Shown here: positions 16,303-24,783 of the stretch, piece after piece | Numbering within the stretch: the first letter of the stretch is position 1 | Layout of the letters: every line of letters begins with the position of its first letter | Notes under the pieces: generated by a model | Seen by the model: only the letters and a program-made list of their open reading frames with translations | The model's database searches: none | What the model was told of the DNA's origin: nothing | Made by a program: the position numbers and the translations under genes | Assembly: GCA_005879535.1 (NCBI GenBank) | Contig: VBKI01000089.1 | Coordinates: forward strand, 1-53,690 | Length of the DNA stretch: 53,690 nucleotides | Direction: 5' to 3' | DNA from: Deltaproteobacteria bacterium | GTDB lineage: Bacteria > Myxococcota > Myxococcia > Myxococcales > 40CM-4-68-19

Positions 16303-17322
16303 CTAGCGCTGGAAGGCATCAGACCACTGCGCTCGATGGTACCGAAAGAGGTCGCACAGGCTCTCGCCGATGGAATATGCCGGGGCGAATCCAAGCCCCT
16401 GAAGGCGCGACACGTCGGCGACATGCCGCCGGACGCCGGCGGTTCGATCGTTGCGCCGGACAACCTCGACCTGGCCGTTCAACCCGGAAATGCGAAGCAG
16501 CTCGGAAAGGATGGCGTGAATCGGGGTCTCGCGCCCGCTCGCGAGGTTGTACACGTTGCCGCCATCGCCCCTCTGCGCGAGGAGGAGAAGGGCGGCCGCG
16601 ACGTCGCGTACGTCGATGAAGTCGCGAGTCGTATCGAGTGCCCCAACCTCGAGTGCGGAGTGACGCGAGGCCGGAACCGACGCAAGCTGGGCGGCAAGAC
16701 GCGCACAGACATGACTCTCGCTTTGCCCCGGCCCGACCACGTTGAAGATGCGCGCCGTCACGAAGGGCAAGCCGCCGCGCTCGGCATGGATGCGCACGAC
16801 GTGCTCGGCTGCCAGCTTCGTCAGTCCGTACATGTCCGCCGGATGGCAGGTATCGGACTCGCGAATCGGCAGCGCTTCCGGCTCTCCGTAGACGCTGCCG
16901 CTGGACCCGAGGATCACCAGCGCGTCGAGCCCTGGCGCATCGGCGACCGCGTTCATCAAGGAAGCGGTTCCCTCGACGTTCGTTTGGAGCAGATCGCGCT
17001 GCGACGCCGTATGCAGCGCGGATGCGAGATGAAAGACGCAATGCGGCCGGAACTCGCGAAGAAGGTCACACAATCCGGGCGTATCGAGCAGCGAGACGGA
17101 CCGATATCGATGGCGTGCGGAGATGCTGGCGAGCAGCTCCGCGGGCAGTGGAGCCCGTTCTTGTCCACCGCGCGTCGAGATCGCATGCGTGAAGAAGCCA
17201 TCGACGCCGCCCGATCGGCCGATGCCCAGCACCTCCGATTCGGGCTCCGTATCGAGGATGCGCGCGGTGAGATAACGCCCGACGAGTCCCTGGGCGCCCG
17301 TGATGAGGTACCGGCGGGTCAC
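16303..17322 (-). CDS. NAD-dependent epimerase/dehydratase (extended SDR)
   Basis: 339 residues from the GTG at 17322, which overlaps the previous stop as GTGA; the open frame starts earlier but without domain. The Rossmann motif is TGAQGLVG, the catalytic Ser region LGSSGSVYG, and the YxxxK pair YGLTK. The layout resembles GDP-mannose dehydratase and UDP-galactose epimerase relatives, including the region TARIFNVVGPGQ. It acts on a nucleotide sugar or cyclitol. It is coupled to a second SDR just upstream, and both follow the GT4 and nucleotidyltransferase genes, fitting tailoring of an NDP-activated product. Confidence 0.82.
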   Translation of the reverse strand: MTRRYLITGAQGLVGRYLTARILDTEPESEVLGIGRSGGVDGFFTHAISTRGGQERAPLPAELLASISARHRYRSVSLLDTPGLCDLLREFRPHCVFHLASALHTASQRDLLQTNVEGTASLMNAVADAPGLDALVILGSSGSVYGEPEALPIRESDTCHPADMYGLTKLAAEHVVRIHAERGGLPFVTARIFNVVGPGQSESHVCARLAAQLASVPASRHSALEVGALDTTRDFIDVRDVAAALLLLAQRGDGGNVYNLASGRETPIHAILSELLRISGLNGQVEVVRRNDRTAGVRRHVADVSRLQGLGFAPAYSIGESLCDLFRYHRAQWSDAFQR

Positions 17323-18254
17323 CGTTCGACGCCCGCGATCGTCAGGCGCAGCCCTTCTTCGAGCGCAATCGCAGGCTGCCACCGGAGGATCTCGCACGCC
17401 CGCCGGTTGTCGGCGATCAGCTCGTGAATCTCGCTCTTGCCTGGCCGATCCCGTTCCCCGATTTCCTGGATCGGGCAGGTCAGCGCGAGCGCCTCGAGGA
17501 TGAGCTCCGCGACCCGCCCGACGCTCGTTCCGCGCATGGTGCCGATGTTGAAGATCTCCAGCTCCGGGCGCTCGAGAAAACAGGCGCTGGCAATCGCCTC
17601 AGCGACGTCGGTGACGAAGCAGTAATCCCGGATCGGCCGCAGGTCTCGAAGGATCACCGGCAGGCCGCGGCGCGCCATGCCGACGATCGTCGGGATCAAC
17701 GATTCCGGAGACGCCGCGGGACCGTAGATCGAGAAGGGCCGGAGGATGACGGCGCGCAGGTCGAACGCATGGACGTAGGACTCGATGAGCCTCTCGGCCC
17801 CGATCTTCGCCGCGGCGTACGGAGATCGCGCGCTGAGCGGATGGTCTTCGCCGACGAGTGAGTGAAGCGGCCGGCCATAGACTTCGGCCGACGAGACGTA
17901 CACCACCTTCCGCACGCCCTCCGCGCGGCAGGCCTGCAACAGCGCAGCGGTTCCTTCGCCGTGGACCCGCACGTATTTCGACGGGTCCTGGAACGAAGCG
18001 CCCACCGATGCAGGTCCCGCGAGGTGCACGACGGCGTCGGCGCCGGCAACCAGCTTCCGCATTGCCGTCGAGTCACAGATGTGGACCTGGGCGACGTACG
18101 CAGCGCCGGGCGGGATTCGCGCCGCCTCGTTCGGAGGCCCGATGACGGCCTGGACGCGGGCTCCCTTGCGCGCCAGCGCATCGACGGCTGCGGGCCCCAG
18201 GAATCCTCCTGCGCCCGTGACCGTGATGCACCTGCCCTGCAGCGGGTTCTCCAT
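17319..18254 (-). CDS. NAD-dependent epimerase/dehydratase (extended SDR)
   Basis: 311 residues. It has TGAGGFLGPAAV at residues 14-25, the active-site strand VVYVSSAEVYGRP, YAAAK as the YxxxK catalytic pair, and LRPFSIYGP. It is similar in length to its downstream neighbour but clearly different in sequence, so the two are not a recent duplicate. Expected chemistry is C4 epimerisation or 4,6-dehydration of an NDP-hexose, or an analogous step on an activated cyclitol. It starts 12 bases after the GT4 gene stop and ends in a GTGA overlap with the next SDR. Confidence 0.82.
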   Translation of the reverse strand: MENPLQGRCITVTGAGGFLGPAAVDALARKGARVQAVIGPPNEAARIPPGAAYVAQVHICDSTAMRKLVAGADAVVHLAGPASVGASFQDPSKYVRVHGEGTAALLQACRAEGVRKVVYVSSAEVYGRPLHSLVGEDHPLSARSPYAAAKIGAERLIESYVHAFDLRAVILRPFSIYGPAASPESLIPTIVGMARRGLPVILRDLRPIRDYCFVTDVAEAIASACFLERPELEIFNIGTMRGTSVGRVAELILEALALTCPIQEIGERDRPGKSEIHELIADNRRACEILRWQPAIALEEGLRLTIAGVER

Positions 18255-18266
18255 CGTCTCGCCCGG

Positions 18267-19508
18267 TCAATGCACTGGCGCACGGCGCTTGCAGTGCGTC
18301 TCGATCATGCTCTCGAAGCAGCCTTCCACCTGGCGGGTGGTCACCTCCGGAGTGAAGCGTTCGAGATAGCGTTCGTAGGCGCCCCGGCCCAGCCGCTCGG
18401 CGAGGCGGGCGTCTCCCAGCACTTGCATCAAAGCCTGCGCCAGTGCGCCCGGGTCGTCCGGCGGAACGACGAGGCCCGTCCGGCCATGCTCGACGTGATC
18501 CGGAATTGCTCCGACGGAAGAGACCACCGCCGGCTTTCCCAGCGACATCGCTTCGATGATCGCGTTGGGAAGAGAATCGATCGACGAAGGGTGGACGTGA
18601 ACGTCGATGACATTCCAGACGTCGGCGATGCTTCCCGGATAGCCGTGGATTCGAACGCGGTGTGCGATTCCCAGCTCCTCCGCCTGCCGACGCAACTGCT
18701 GCGGATAAGTCGGACCCTGGCGCTCGTAGCCGACGCAGAGGACGTAGACGTCGTGCCCGCCGTCGATGATGCGCCTGGCGGCTTCGAGGAGCACCGCTTG
18801 CCCCTTGAAGGGAACGAGGCCCGCGACCTGCCCGAGGATGGTTGCGCGGGTGTCCTCGGGGATGCCGAAGTCCCTCAGCACCTCGCTTCGCGAGCGGGAA
18901 GGCTTGTCCAGGCGCACGCCGTTCGCGATCACGTGCAGCGGCGGCGGCGATCCGCCGATGTAACGCGCGAGCTCGGTGGCCCGAATCTTCGCGTCGGTGA
19001 TGATCGCGCTGCAGCGGCGAAGATTGAGCCGGCGAATCGGCGGAAAGAGAATCTGCCGGATGGAGCGGCTGTCCAGGATCTTCCAGAGGTCCAGCTCGCT
19101 GTAGAGGGTGATGGACACAGGAACGCCGGCGCTCACGGCCGCGGGCACCGCTGTGTAGAGCGCGGTCTCGAGGTGTGCGTCGACGACGTCGGCACGGCTG
19201 GAGATGATGAGGCGCCGCAGCTTCTGGATGGCGGCCGCGAGCGTGGTGGCGGTGTTCGTGAGCCTGACGATGCGCGGGCCTCGCGCGCCGGCCGGATGCG
19301 GCACGCCGAGGTCGTGCACCCTCACGCCCGCGTCAGCGAACTGGCGCCGCATGGAGCCGCACTGGCTGCGAAGCGCGTGGTCCGCCGGGTACAGCGTGAC
19401 CACCGTGTGGTCGAACCGGTTCGTATCGATTGTGCGGGCAACATGGAAGAGGCGGTTCTCGCCTCCGCCAAAGTTGAGGTCCGAGATGACGGAGAGGACC
19501 CTGATCAC
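18267..19508 (-). CDS. Glycosyltransferase family 4
   Basis: 413 residues with the GT-B fold. The N-terminal glycine loop is NFGGGENRL; the C-terminal domain has GLVPFKGQAVLLEAARRI and VHPSSIDSLPNAIIEAMSLGKPAV, the EX7E-type nucleotide-sugar site. GT4 enzymes are retaining and use NDP-activated donors; pseudoglycosyltransferases that handle activated cyclitols also use GT-B folds. ATGA overlap with the nucleotidyltransferase stop suggests that its donor is made by that enzyme. Acceptor unknown. It is not OtsA/ValL-like by motif, so a direct ValL homolog is not claimed. Confidence 0.85.
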   Translation of the reverse strand: MIRVLSVISDLNFGGGENRLFHVARTIDTNRFDHTVVTLYPADHALRSQCGSMRRQFADAGVRVHDLGVPHPAGARGPRIVRLTNTATTLAAAIQKLRRLIISSRADVVDAHLETALYTAVPAAVSAGVPVSITLYSELDLWKILDSRSIRQILFPPIRRLNLRRCSAIITDAKIRATELARYIGGSPPPLHVIANGVRLDKPSRSRSEVLRDFGIPEDTRATILGQVAGLVPFKGQAVLLEAARRIIDGGHDVYVLCVGYERQGPTYPQQLRRQAEELGIAHRVRIHGYPGSIADVWNVIDVHVHPSSIDSLPNAIIEAMSLGKPAVVSSVGAIPDHVEHGRTGLVVPPDDPGALAQALMQVLGDARLAERLGRGAYERYLERFTPEVTTRQVEGCFESMIETHCKRRAPVH

Positions 19509-20269
19509 GGCTGCACCCGTCCGGGTTCCGCAGCGATCGCGCCCGGCCAGCGGTCCGCATTCTCGACGAGGAGCCGTTCCGCATGGACCAATGCCGCCTC
19601 GTCATTGACGTCGATCCAGGGCTCTCGGTGTGGGTAGGCGGCGACCGTGTCGTCCGCCTGGAGCAGGGCATCGATCAGCGCGGGCACGTCGAATCGGCGG
19701 CCGGCGGGAACGCGATCGATGGCCCTGCGGTTGAAAACGTATGTCCCGCTCGAGACGGGCACGGACAATTTCGGCTTCTCGCGGTACGCGACGACGCGCT
19801 GCCCCGCCAGGTCGAGCATGCCAAACGGAATCGGAAACGGCTGATCGTGAGTGGCGATCGTCGCGGCGGCCTCGCGTTCCCGGTGGTAACGGGCGAGCTG
19901 TCCCAGGTCCAGGCTCGTCAGATTGTCGACGTTGACGATCAGGACGTCGTCGATCCATGGCGGCAAGGACGCGACCGCACCGATGGTGCCGAGTTGTTCG
20001 GTCTCGACCAGCGCCTCCAGCGTGGCAAACTGCGATTTGGCCAGTGGCCGGCCGTGCGCGTCGATCCACGCGGCGAGAGCGCGTTCCTGCGCGCTGACGG
20101 CGACGTAGAGCTGCTTGAACCCGAACCACAGCAATGCCCGCAGATTGCACTCGATTAGAGGCACCCCAAGCACCGTCCGCAGACTCTTGTGTCGACTGGA
20201 GCCTCCTGCCCTCATCCGTTCCGATCGACCGCCGGCCATGATCAGCGCGGCGACTGAAGAGCTAGCCAT
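19505..20269 (-). CDS. Sugar/cyclitol-1-phosphate nucleotidyltransferase
   Basis: 254 residues from ATG 20269 (the longer open frame to 21574 is antisense shadow of the ROK gene). The nucleotidyltransferase start ALIMAGGRSERMR is followed by the K-type loop HKSLRTVLGVPLIE, TEQLGTIGAV and the metal-binding VNVDN. FGMLDLAGQRVVAYREKP and WIDVNDEAAL complete the fold. It condenses a sugar-1-phosphate with an NTP to make an NDP-sugar. In C7-cyclitol pathways the same fold (ValB) activates valienol-1-phosphate. It heads the minus-strand operon. No good Shine-Dalgarno is visible at this start. Confidence 0.82.
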   Translation of the reverse strand: MASSSVAALIMAGGRSERMRAGGSSRHKSLRTVLGVPLIECNLRALLWFGFKQLYVAVSAQERALAAWIDAHGRPLAKSQFATLEALVETEQLGTIGAVASLPPWIDDVLIVNVDNLTSLDLGQLARYHREREAAATIATHDQPFPIPFGMLDLAGQRVVAYREKPKLSVPVSSGTYVFNRRAIDRVPAGRRFDVPALIDALLQADDTVAAYPHREPWIDVNDEAALVHAERLLVENADRWPGAIAAEPGRVQP

Positions 20270-20512
20270 GGGAGGTCCCGCCCGTGAGTTGGGAAACGAT
20301 CTGCGGCAAGGTGATGCTCCTGCCGCATGAAGGCCAGTGCCGGCTCCTCTCGACGGTGTGAAATCCAGCGCCGCGCGGCAAGCAATCCCGATAAAAAATG
20401 AACTCAATGACAAGCGCGAAAATGTAAGCGTGAATGATGCGCTCGTTGCCGCTTGCGCGGCCTGAGCTTCCTGCTCACATTCGCGCGCAGGGCGTGACGG
20501 GCGGCGGGGCGG
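20270..20512. promoter_or_regulatory. Divergent promoter region of the cyclitol-type cluster
   Basis: A 243-base gap between two outward-facing operons. It contains an AT-rich island at about 20388-20440 (GATAAAAAATGAACTCAATG and onward) in otherwise GC-rich DNA. On the minus strand TTGTCA with TTTTAT-like hexamers, and on the plus strand ATGACA with TAAGCG, are possible but weak promoter elements. I see no Pho box. It is the natural control point of both arms. Confidence 0.45.
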
Positions 20513-21472
20513 ATGGCGACTCTCGTTTTCGATATCGGTGGAACGAGGACGCGAGTCGGCCTCTACGATTCCCGTCATTCGAAGATCGTCCGGTCCACCG
20601 CTGCCGCGACACCCAATCATCTCGACCTGCCGGAGGCGCCGTTCGAACGATTGCGCGACGGGCTTCTCTCGCTGATGGGCAGGCTGGGCGACGAGCTCGT
20701 CGAGCAGCAAACGGTGCGGGAAGTCGACGTCGCCTTCGCGGGGCCGATCGATCCCGCCGGAAACGTTCTCGCTGCCCCCACGCTCTGGGGCGCCCGTTTG
20801 ACCTCCCCGTATCCGCTGGGACAGGACATCGCGCGCCGCTGGCCCAACGCGCGCGTCGGGATCCTGAACGACGTCACGGCAGCCGGCTATCGCTATTTGC
20901 GATCGAGCGGGGATGACTTCTGCATCGTCACGGTCAGCTCCGGAATCGGCAACAAGGTGTTTGCCAACGGCCGGCCGCTGGTCGGCAAGAATGGGTTGGG
21001 CGGAGAGCTGGGGCATCTGCGCGTCGACGACTCCGAGGGAGCGCCGATCTGCGAATGCGGCGGCCGCGGACATCTCGGTGCGGTTTCTTCGGGCCGGGCG
21101 GTCCTCGCGTACGCGCGAAAGCACGCGCCGCAGAGCTCTTGCATCGAAGGTTTGACGAGCGGCGATCTCGTCGCCGCGTTCCGCCGCGAAGAGCCCTGGG
21201 CCATGAAGATCGTCGAGCGCGGCGCCGGCCCGCTCGGCTGGGCGCTGGCAGCGATGCACCTCGGCCTCGGGATCGAGCGGTTCGTGCTCGTCGGCGGCTT
21301 TGCGCTGGCGCTCGGCAACGCCTACCGACAGCTCGTGGCCCGGGCGGCAGATGCCCGCTGCTGGGACGCGCCGGGCGGTTGGGATTCGCGCGTGGAGTTG
21401 GGCGTGAACGACGACTTGTCGGGACTGATTGGCGCCGGAATCGCAGGAATGGTGCGGGAGGGGTCCGTATGA
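20513..21472 (+). CDS. ROK-family sugar/cyclitol kinase
   Basis: 319 residues. The ATP phosphate-1 loop VFDIGGTRTRVG is at residues 5-16, and the catalytic-base region is GILNDVTAAGYRY. The ROK cysteine cluster is partly changed: ICECGGRGHLGAVSSG keeps two Cys but has His where the third normally lies. GELGHLRV holds the zinc-ligand His. ROK kinases phosphorylate glucose, kanosamine (RifN) and related compounds, and a glucokinase-like enzyme (ValC) phosphorylates the C7 cyclitol in the validamycin pathway. It is the first gene of the plus-strand arm and ends in an ATGA overlap with the aminotransferase. Substrate inferred. Confidence 0.82.
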   Translation: MATLVFDIGGTRTRVGLYDSRHSKIVRSTAAATPNHLDLPEAPFERLRDGLLSLMGRLGDELVEQQTVREVDVAFAGPIDPAGNVLAAPTLWGARLTSPYPLGQDIARRWPNARVGILNDVTAAGYRYLRSSGDDFCIVTVSSGIGNKVFANGRPLVGKNGLGGELGHLRVDDSEGAPICECGGRGHLGAVSSGRAVLAYARKHAPQSSCIEGLTSGDLVAAFRREEPWAMKIVERGAGPLGWALAAMHLGLGIERFVLVGGFALALGNAYRQLVARAADARCWDAPGGWDSRVELGVNDDLSGLIGAGIAGMVREGSV

Positions 21473-22584
21473 AGGTCGGCCGCTACAATTATGCGCATCA
21501 GCTCGGAACGGACATCGAGCCGCTGATCGCGGACCTGCGGGCGATGCTGGTCGGCGGTCGGTACGAGCTGACACCCGAAGTGAAGCAGTTCGAAGCGCAG
21601 CTCGCGGAATTTCTCGGCGCGAGATACGTCCGGGGCGTCAACACCGGTACCGACGCGCTGGTGGTCGCCCTGCGGGCCCTGGGCATCGGGCCGGGCGACC
21701 AGGTCGTCACGCAGGCGAACACGTTCCACGCGACCGTCGGCGCCGTCGACCTGGTCGGCGCCGAACCCGTCCTGGTCGACGTGGATCCGGAGACGTTCCT
21801 CATCGACAAGCGGCAGCTCCGCGATGCGATCGGTCCGAGGACGCGCGCGCTGATGCCGGTGCACCTGTACGGCAAGCCGACGCCGATGGCCGAGATCGTT
21901 GCGCTGGCCGAAGCGCATGGGCTCTTCGTGATCGAGGACGCTGCACAGGCGATCGGTGCCCGCATCGAGGGGCAGTCGGTGGGCACGTTCGGCCACTTCG
22001 GATGCTTCAGCTTCCACCCGAGCAAGAACCTCGCCGCGGCGGGCGACGGCGGAGCAGTCGTGGCGAGAAATGCAGAGCTCGACGAGGCGCTCCGGCGGCA
22101 ACGCGAGCTCGGACAGGTAGGACAGAACAACCACGTGGTGGTCGGATTCAATACCAAGCTCGACGCGCTGCAGGCGAGGATCCTGTCCTGGAAGCTGCCG
22201 CGCCTCGAAGAATGGAACGAGCATCGGCGCAAGGTCGCCGGATGGTATCGCGAACGGCTCGCCGGCCTGCCGCTCGGATTCCAGGCGCGCACCGAGGGCG
22301 AAACCCACATCTATCATCTCTTCCAGGTGCGGACGGCCGAGCGGGACTCGCTTCTCGCGCATCTGCGCGCGCGCGACATCGACGTGGTCGTCCGCTATCC
22401 GACTCCAATTCACCTGCAGCCGGCATTCGCCGCGAAAGGCTGGAAGGCCGGACAGTTTCCGGTCGCGGAACGACTGGCAAGAGAGCTTCTTTGCCTGCCG
22501 ATCCGGCCGGACATCGGGATCGATGAGATCGATTACGTCACCGATTGCATCCACGACTTCTTCCAGAACGTGGCGGTCGGGTGA
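21469..22584 (+). CDS. DegT/DnrJ/EryC1/StrS-family PLP aminotransferase
   Basis: 371 residues. PLP-binding features are NTGTDALVVALRAL (residues 58-71), the cofactor Asp in FVIEDAAQAIGA (D157), and the Schiff-base lysine in FSFHPSKNLAAAGDGG (K186). The enzyme moves an amino group from glutamate or glutamine onto a keto sugar or keto cyclitol. The family includes the aminotransferases of aminoglycoside, kanosamine and validamycin (ValM) pathways. ATG 21469 overlaps the ROK stop; its stop overlaps the next gene as GTGA. It implies that the cluster's product carries an amine. Confidence 0.88.
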   Translation: MKVGRYNYAHQLGTDIEPLIADLRAMLVGGRYELTPEVKQFEAQLAEFLGARYVRGVNTGTDALVVALRALGIGPGDQVVTQANTFHATVGAVDLVGAEPVLVDVDPETFLIDKRQLRDAIGPRTRALMPVHLYGKPTPMAEIVALAEAHGLFVIEDAAQAIGARIEGQSVGTFGHFGCFSFHPSKNLAAAGDGGAVVARNAELDEALRRQRELGQVGQNNHVVVGFNTKLDALQARILSWKLPRLEEWNEHRRKVAGWYRERLAGLPLGFQARTEGETHIYHLFQVRTAERDSLLAHLRARDIDVVVRYPTPIHLQPAFAAKGWKAGQFPVAERLARELLCLPIRPDIGIDEIDYVTDCIHDFFQNVAVG

Positions 22585-23771
22585 AGCCGATCGTCACCAT
22601 CCTCGGCGGGAGTACGCCCTTCACGGCCGCGTTGGTGGAGGCGCTTCGCACCGCGTCGGCCGGCATTCCCGCCTGCGAGCTGCGCCTCTTCGGCCAGGAC
22701 GTCGATGCCCTCGAGAGAATGGCACGCTACGGCGATCGCAGGCTGGCCGCGCTCGGCTGGAGCGTCTCGTCGAGCCGCCGGCTCGACGAGGCCGTCGACG
22801 GCGCGGCCGTCGTCGTGAACCAGATCCGCTTCGGCGGCCTTGCGGGCAGGGCGCGCGACGAGGACCTCGCCTGCCGGTTCCAGCTTCCGGCGGATGAAAC
22901 GCTGGGTCCGTGCGGATTGACCAGCGCGCTGCGCGTCGTTCCCCGAATCCGCGAGCTCGCCGTCGAGCTCGGACGTCTGTGCGCCGATGCGTGGGTGCTC
23001 AATCTCTCGAATCCGTTGAGCATCACGACGCGCATGATGATCCGGGCAGGGGCGCCCGCCAGGTGCGTCGGGCTCTGCGAGCTGCCGACGGCGACCGTCG
23101 TCGAGACCTGCCGACTTCTGGGGATGTCGTTCGCGGACGTCGAATGGGATTACGCGGGGCTCAATCACCGCGGCTTCGTCTTTTCGCTGAAGCATCGGGG
23201 AGAGGATCTCCTCCCGTCGCTCCCCGGCATGCTCGAGGGCCGAACCATCTTCGGCGTCAGCGGAGAGGAGATCCGGCGGGTCGGCGCGGTCCCGCTGAAG
23301 TACTTCCGGCTGTCGACCTCCGCCGGCAAGCCGGCCGCGAAAGGTCGGGCTGACTTCCTGCAGGAGCTCAAGGCGACGATTGCGCGGGAGCTCGAGCAGC
23401 GGACCGCTCCACCGCCCAGCCTGGCCATGCGCGATCTCTCCTGGTACGACGGCGCGGTCGTTCCGATGATCGCCGCGATCTTCGCGGATGACGGCCGCCG
23501 GATGATCGTGAACTGCTTGCGCGACGACGGCCTCGTCCGGGAAGTCCCGGTCCGCGTCTGGCGCTTTGGCGTGGACGTCATCGGGACCGAACCACCGGCT
23601 CACCTGGCGCCGTGGCTCCAGCGGTGGGCCGCTCACGAGCGCGCTCTGGTCGAGGCCGTCGAATCCCCGACTCCGGAACGCATCGAGCGCGCGCTGGCGC
23701 TCGACCCGGCGGTGCCCGGCGCGAGGGTGCGCGAGATCGGGCAGGCGATATGGGCAGGATATGAGAACTGA
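22581..23771 (+). CDS. GH4-like NAD-dependent glycosidase/dehydrogenase
   Basis: 396 residues from GTG 22581. It has the family-4 layout: Rossmann start VTILGGSTPFTAALVEAL, VVNQIRFGG, LNLSNP (residues 141-145), metal ligands C166 in GLCE and H196 in GLNHRGF. It is shorter than the usual 430-450 residues. GH4 enzymes use NAD+ to oxidise C3 of the substrate, eliminate the aglycone and reduce again, usually on 6-phosphosugars. In this operon it may work as a C3 redox or elimination enzyme and not as a plain glycosidase. Overlaps neighbours on both sides (4 and 11 bases). Confidence 0.8.
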   Translation: MKPIVTILGGSTPFTAALVEALRTASAGIPACELRLFGQDVDALERMARYGDRRLAALGWSVSSSRRLDEAVDGAAVVVNQIRFGGLAGRARDEDLACRFQLPADETLGPCGLTSALRVVPRIRELAVELGRLCADAWVLNLSNPLSITTRMMIRAGAPARCVGLCELPTATVVETCRLLGMSFADVEWDYAGLNHRGFVFSLKHRGEDLLPSLPGMLEGRTIFGVSGEEIRRVGAVPLKYFRLSTSAGKPAAKGRADFLQELKATIARELEQRTAPPPSLAMRDLSWYDGAVVPMIAAIFADDGRRMIVNCLRDDGLVREVPVRVWRFGVDVIGTEPPAHLAPWLQRWAAHERALVEAVESPTPERIERALALDPAVPGARVREIGQAIWAGYEN

Positions 23772-24783
23772 CAAGCGACCGGATTCATTGCGCATCGCAA
23801 TCGTCGGCTGCGGCCGGATGGGATTGCAGCACGCCCGCAGTGCGTCGCAGTTGGGCCACCGCATCCGCGTGGCGTGCGACGTCGACGTTGCGCGAGCCTC
23901 GGCACTTGCGAGCGAGCATCCCGACTGCGAGGCGGTCACCGACGCCGCGACCGTCCGTTGGGATGAGGTGGACGCCGCTTTCGTCTGCACGCCGCCGTTT
24001 GCGCGAGGCCCGGTGGAGCTGTTCGCTGCGCAGGCGGGCGTGCCGCTCTTCCTCGAGAAGCCGATTGGCCTCTCGGCGGCGCAGTGCCTCTCGGCGCTGA
24101 CGGCCTTTCGCCTCACGGGCACGATCACGTCGGTGGGGTACATGAACCGGTATCGCGCTTCCGTGAGGCGCGCCAGGAGCCTGCTCGGGGGCGAAAGCGT
24201 ACTCGGCTTCGCCGCGCACTGGGTGTGCGCCGCGTACCGCGTCCCGTGGTGGGGCGATCCGACGCTCTCCGGCGGACAGCTCAACGAGCAATGCACTCAC
24301 TTGATCGATCTCGCGCGCCACCTCGTCGGGGAAGTCAGCGAGGTGAATGCCTTCGCGCAGCCCAGCCCGAACGGGGGCGGCGGTACCGCAGCGGTCTCCA
24401 TCCTGCTGCGCTTCCGCAACGGCGCCCTGGGGACCGTGATCTGCGGCTCCCTCGCGAATGAGAAGCAGATCGGATGTCGCGTGTTTACGCCGCGCGGACA
24501 GGTCGTCCTGGACGGCTGGGACTTCAAGTGGTCGCCTTCCGCGGCGTTCGGCGACGGAAGCGATCTCGCGCCAGTCGAGGACGTTTTTCTCGCGGAGTGC
24601 AGGTCGTTCCTCGACGCCGTCCGCTCCGGAGACGCGAGCGCGATCCGCTGTGACCTGGCGGAGGCGATGAGGACGCAGCGGGTGGTGGATGCGGCGCGCG
24701 CGGCGTTGGGTGGGAACGGTCCCCAACCTCTCGTGCCGGAACGGACGGTGGGGGAGGCGGGCCATGCGATCGACTACATTTGA
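23761..24783 (+). CDS. Gfo/Idh/MocA-family oxidoreductase
   Basis: 340 residues from ATG 23761; the longer frame is GH4 shadow. It has the N-terminal Rossmann motif IAIVGCGRMGLQHA, the catalytic FLEKPIGLS (EKP motif), and the C-terminal alpha/beta domain with GGQLNEQCTHLIDLARHL holding the conserved His. Members oxidise sugars, inositols or amino sugars, often at C3. With a DegT aminotransferase it resembles the NtdC-NtdA pair that makes kanosamine. It overlaps GH4 by 11 bases and the cyclase by 20. Confidence 0.85.
   Translation: MRTDKRPDSLRIAIVGCGRMGLQHARSASQLGHRIRVACDVDVARASALASEHPDCEAVTDAATVRWDEVDAAFVCTPPFARGPVELFAAQAGVPLFLEKPIGLSAAQCLSALTAFRLTGTITSVGYMNRYRASVRRARSLLGGESVLGFAAHWVCAAYRVPWWGDPTLSGGQLNEQCTHLIDLARHLVGEVSEVNAFAQPSPNGGGGTAAVSILLRFRNGALGTVICGSLANEKQIGCRVFTPRGQVVLDGWDFKWSPSAAFGDGSDLAPVEDVFLAECRSFLDAVRSGDASAIRCDLAEAMRTQRVVDAARAALGGNGPQPLVPERTVGEAGHAIDYI

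Noticed and set aside
20270-21574. Upstream extension of the nucleotidyltransferase frame
   Set aside because: It is antisense to the ROK gene, with low-complexity sequence; the nucleotidyltransferase fold begins at 20269.
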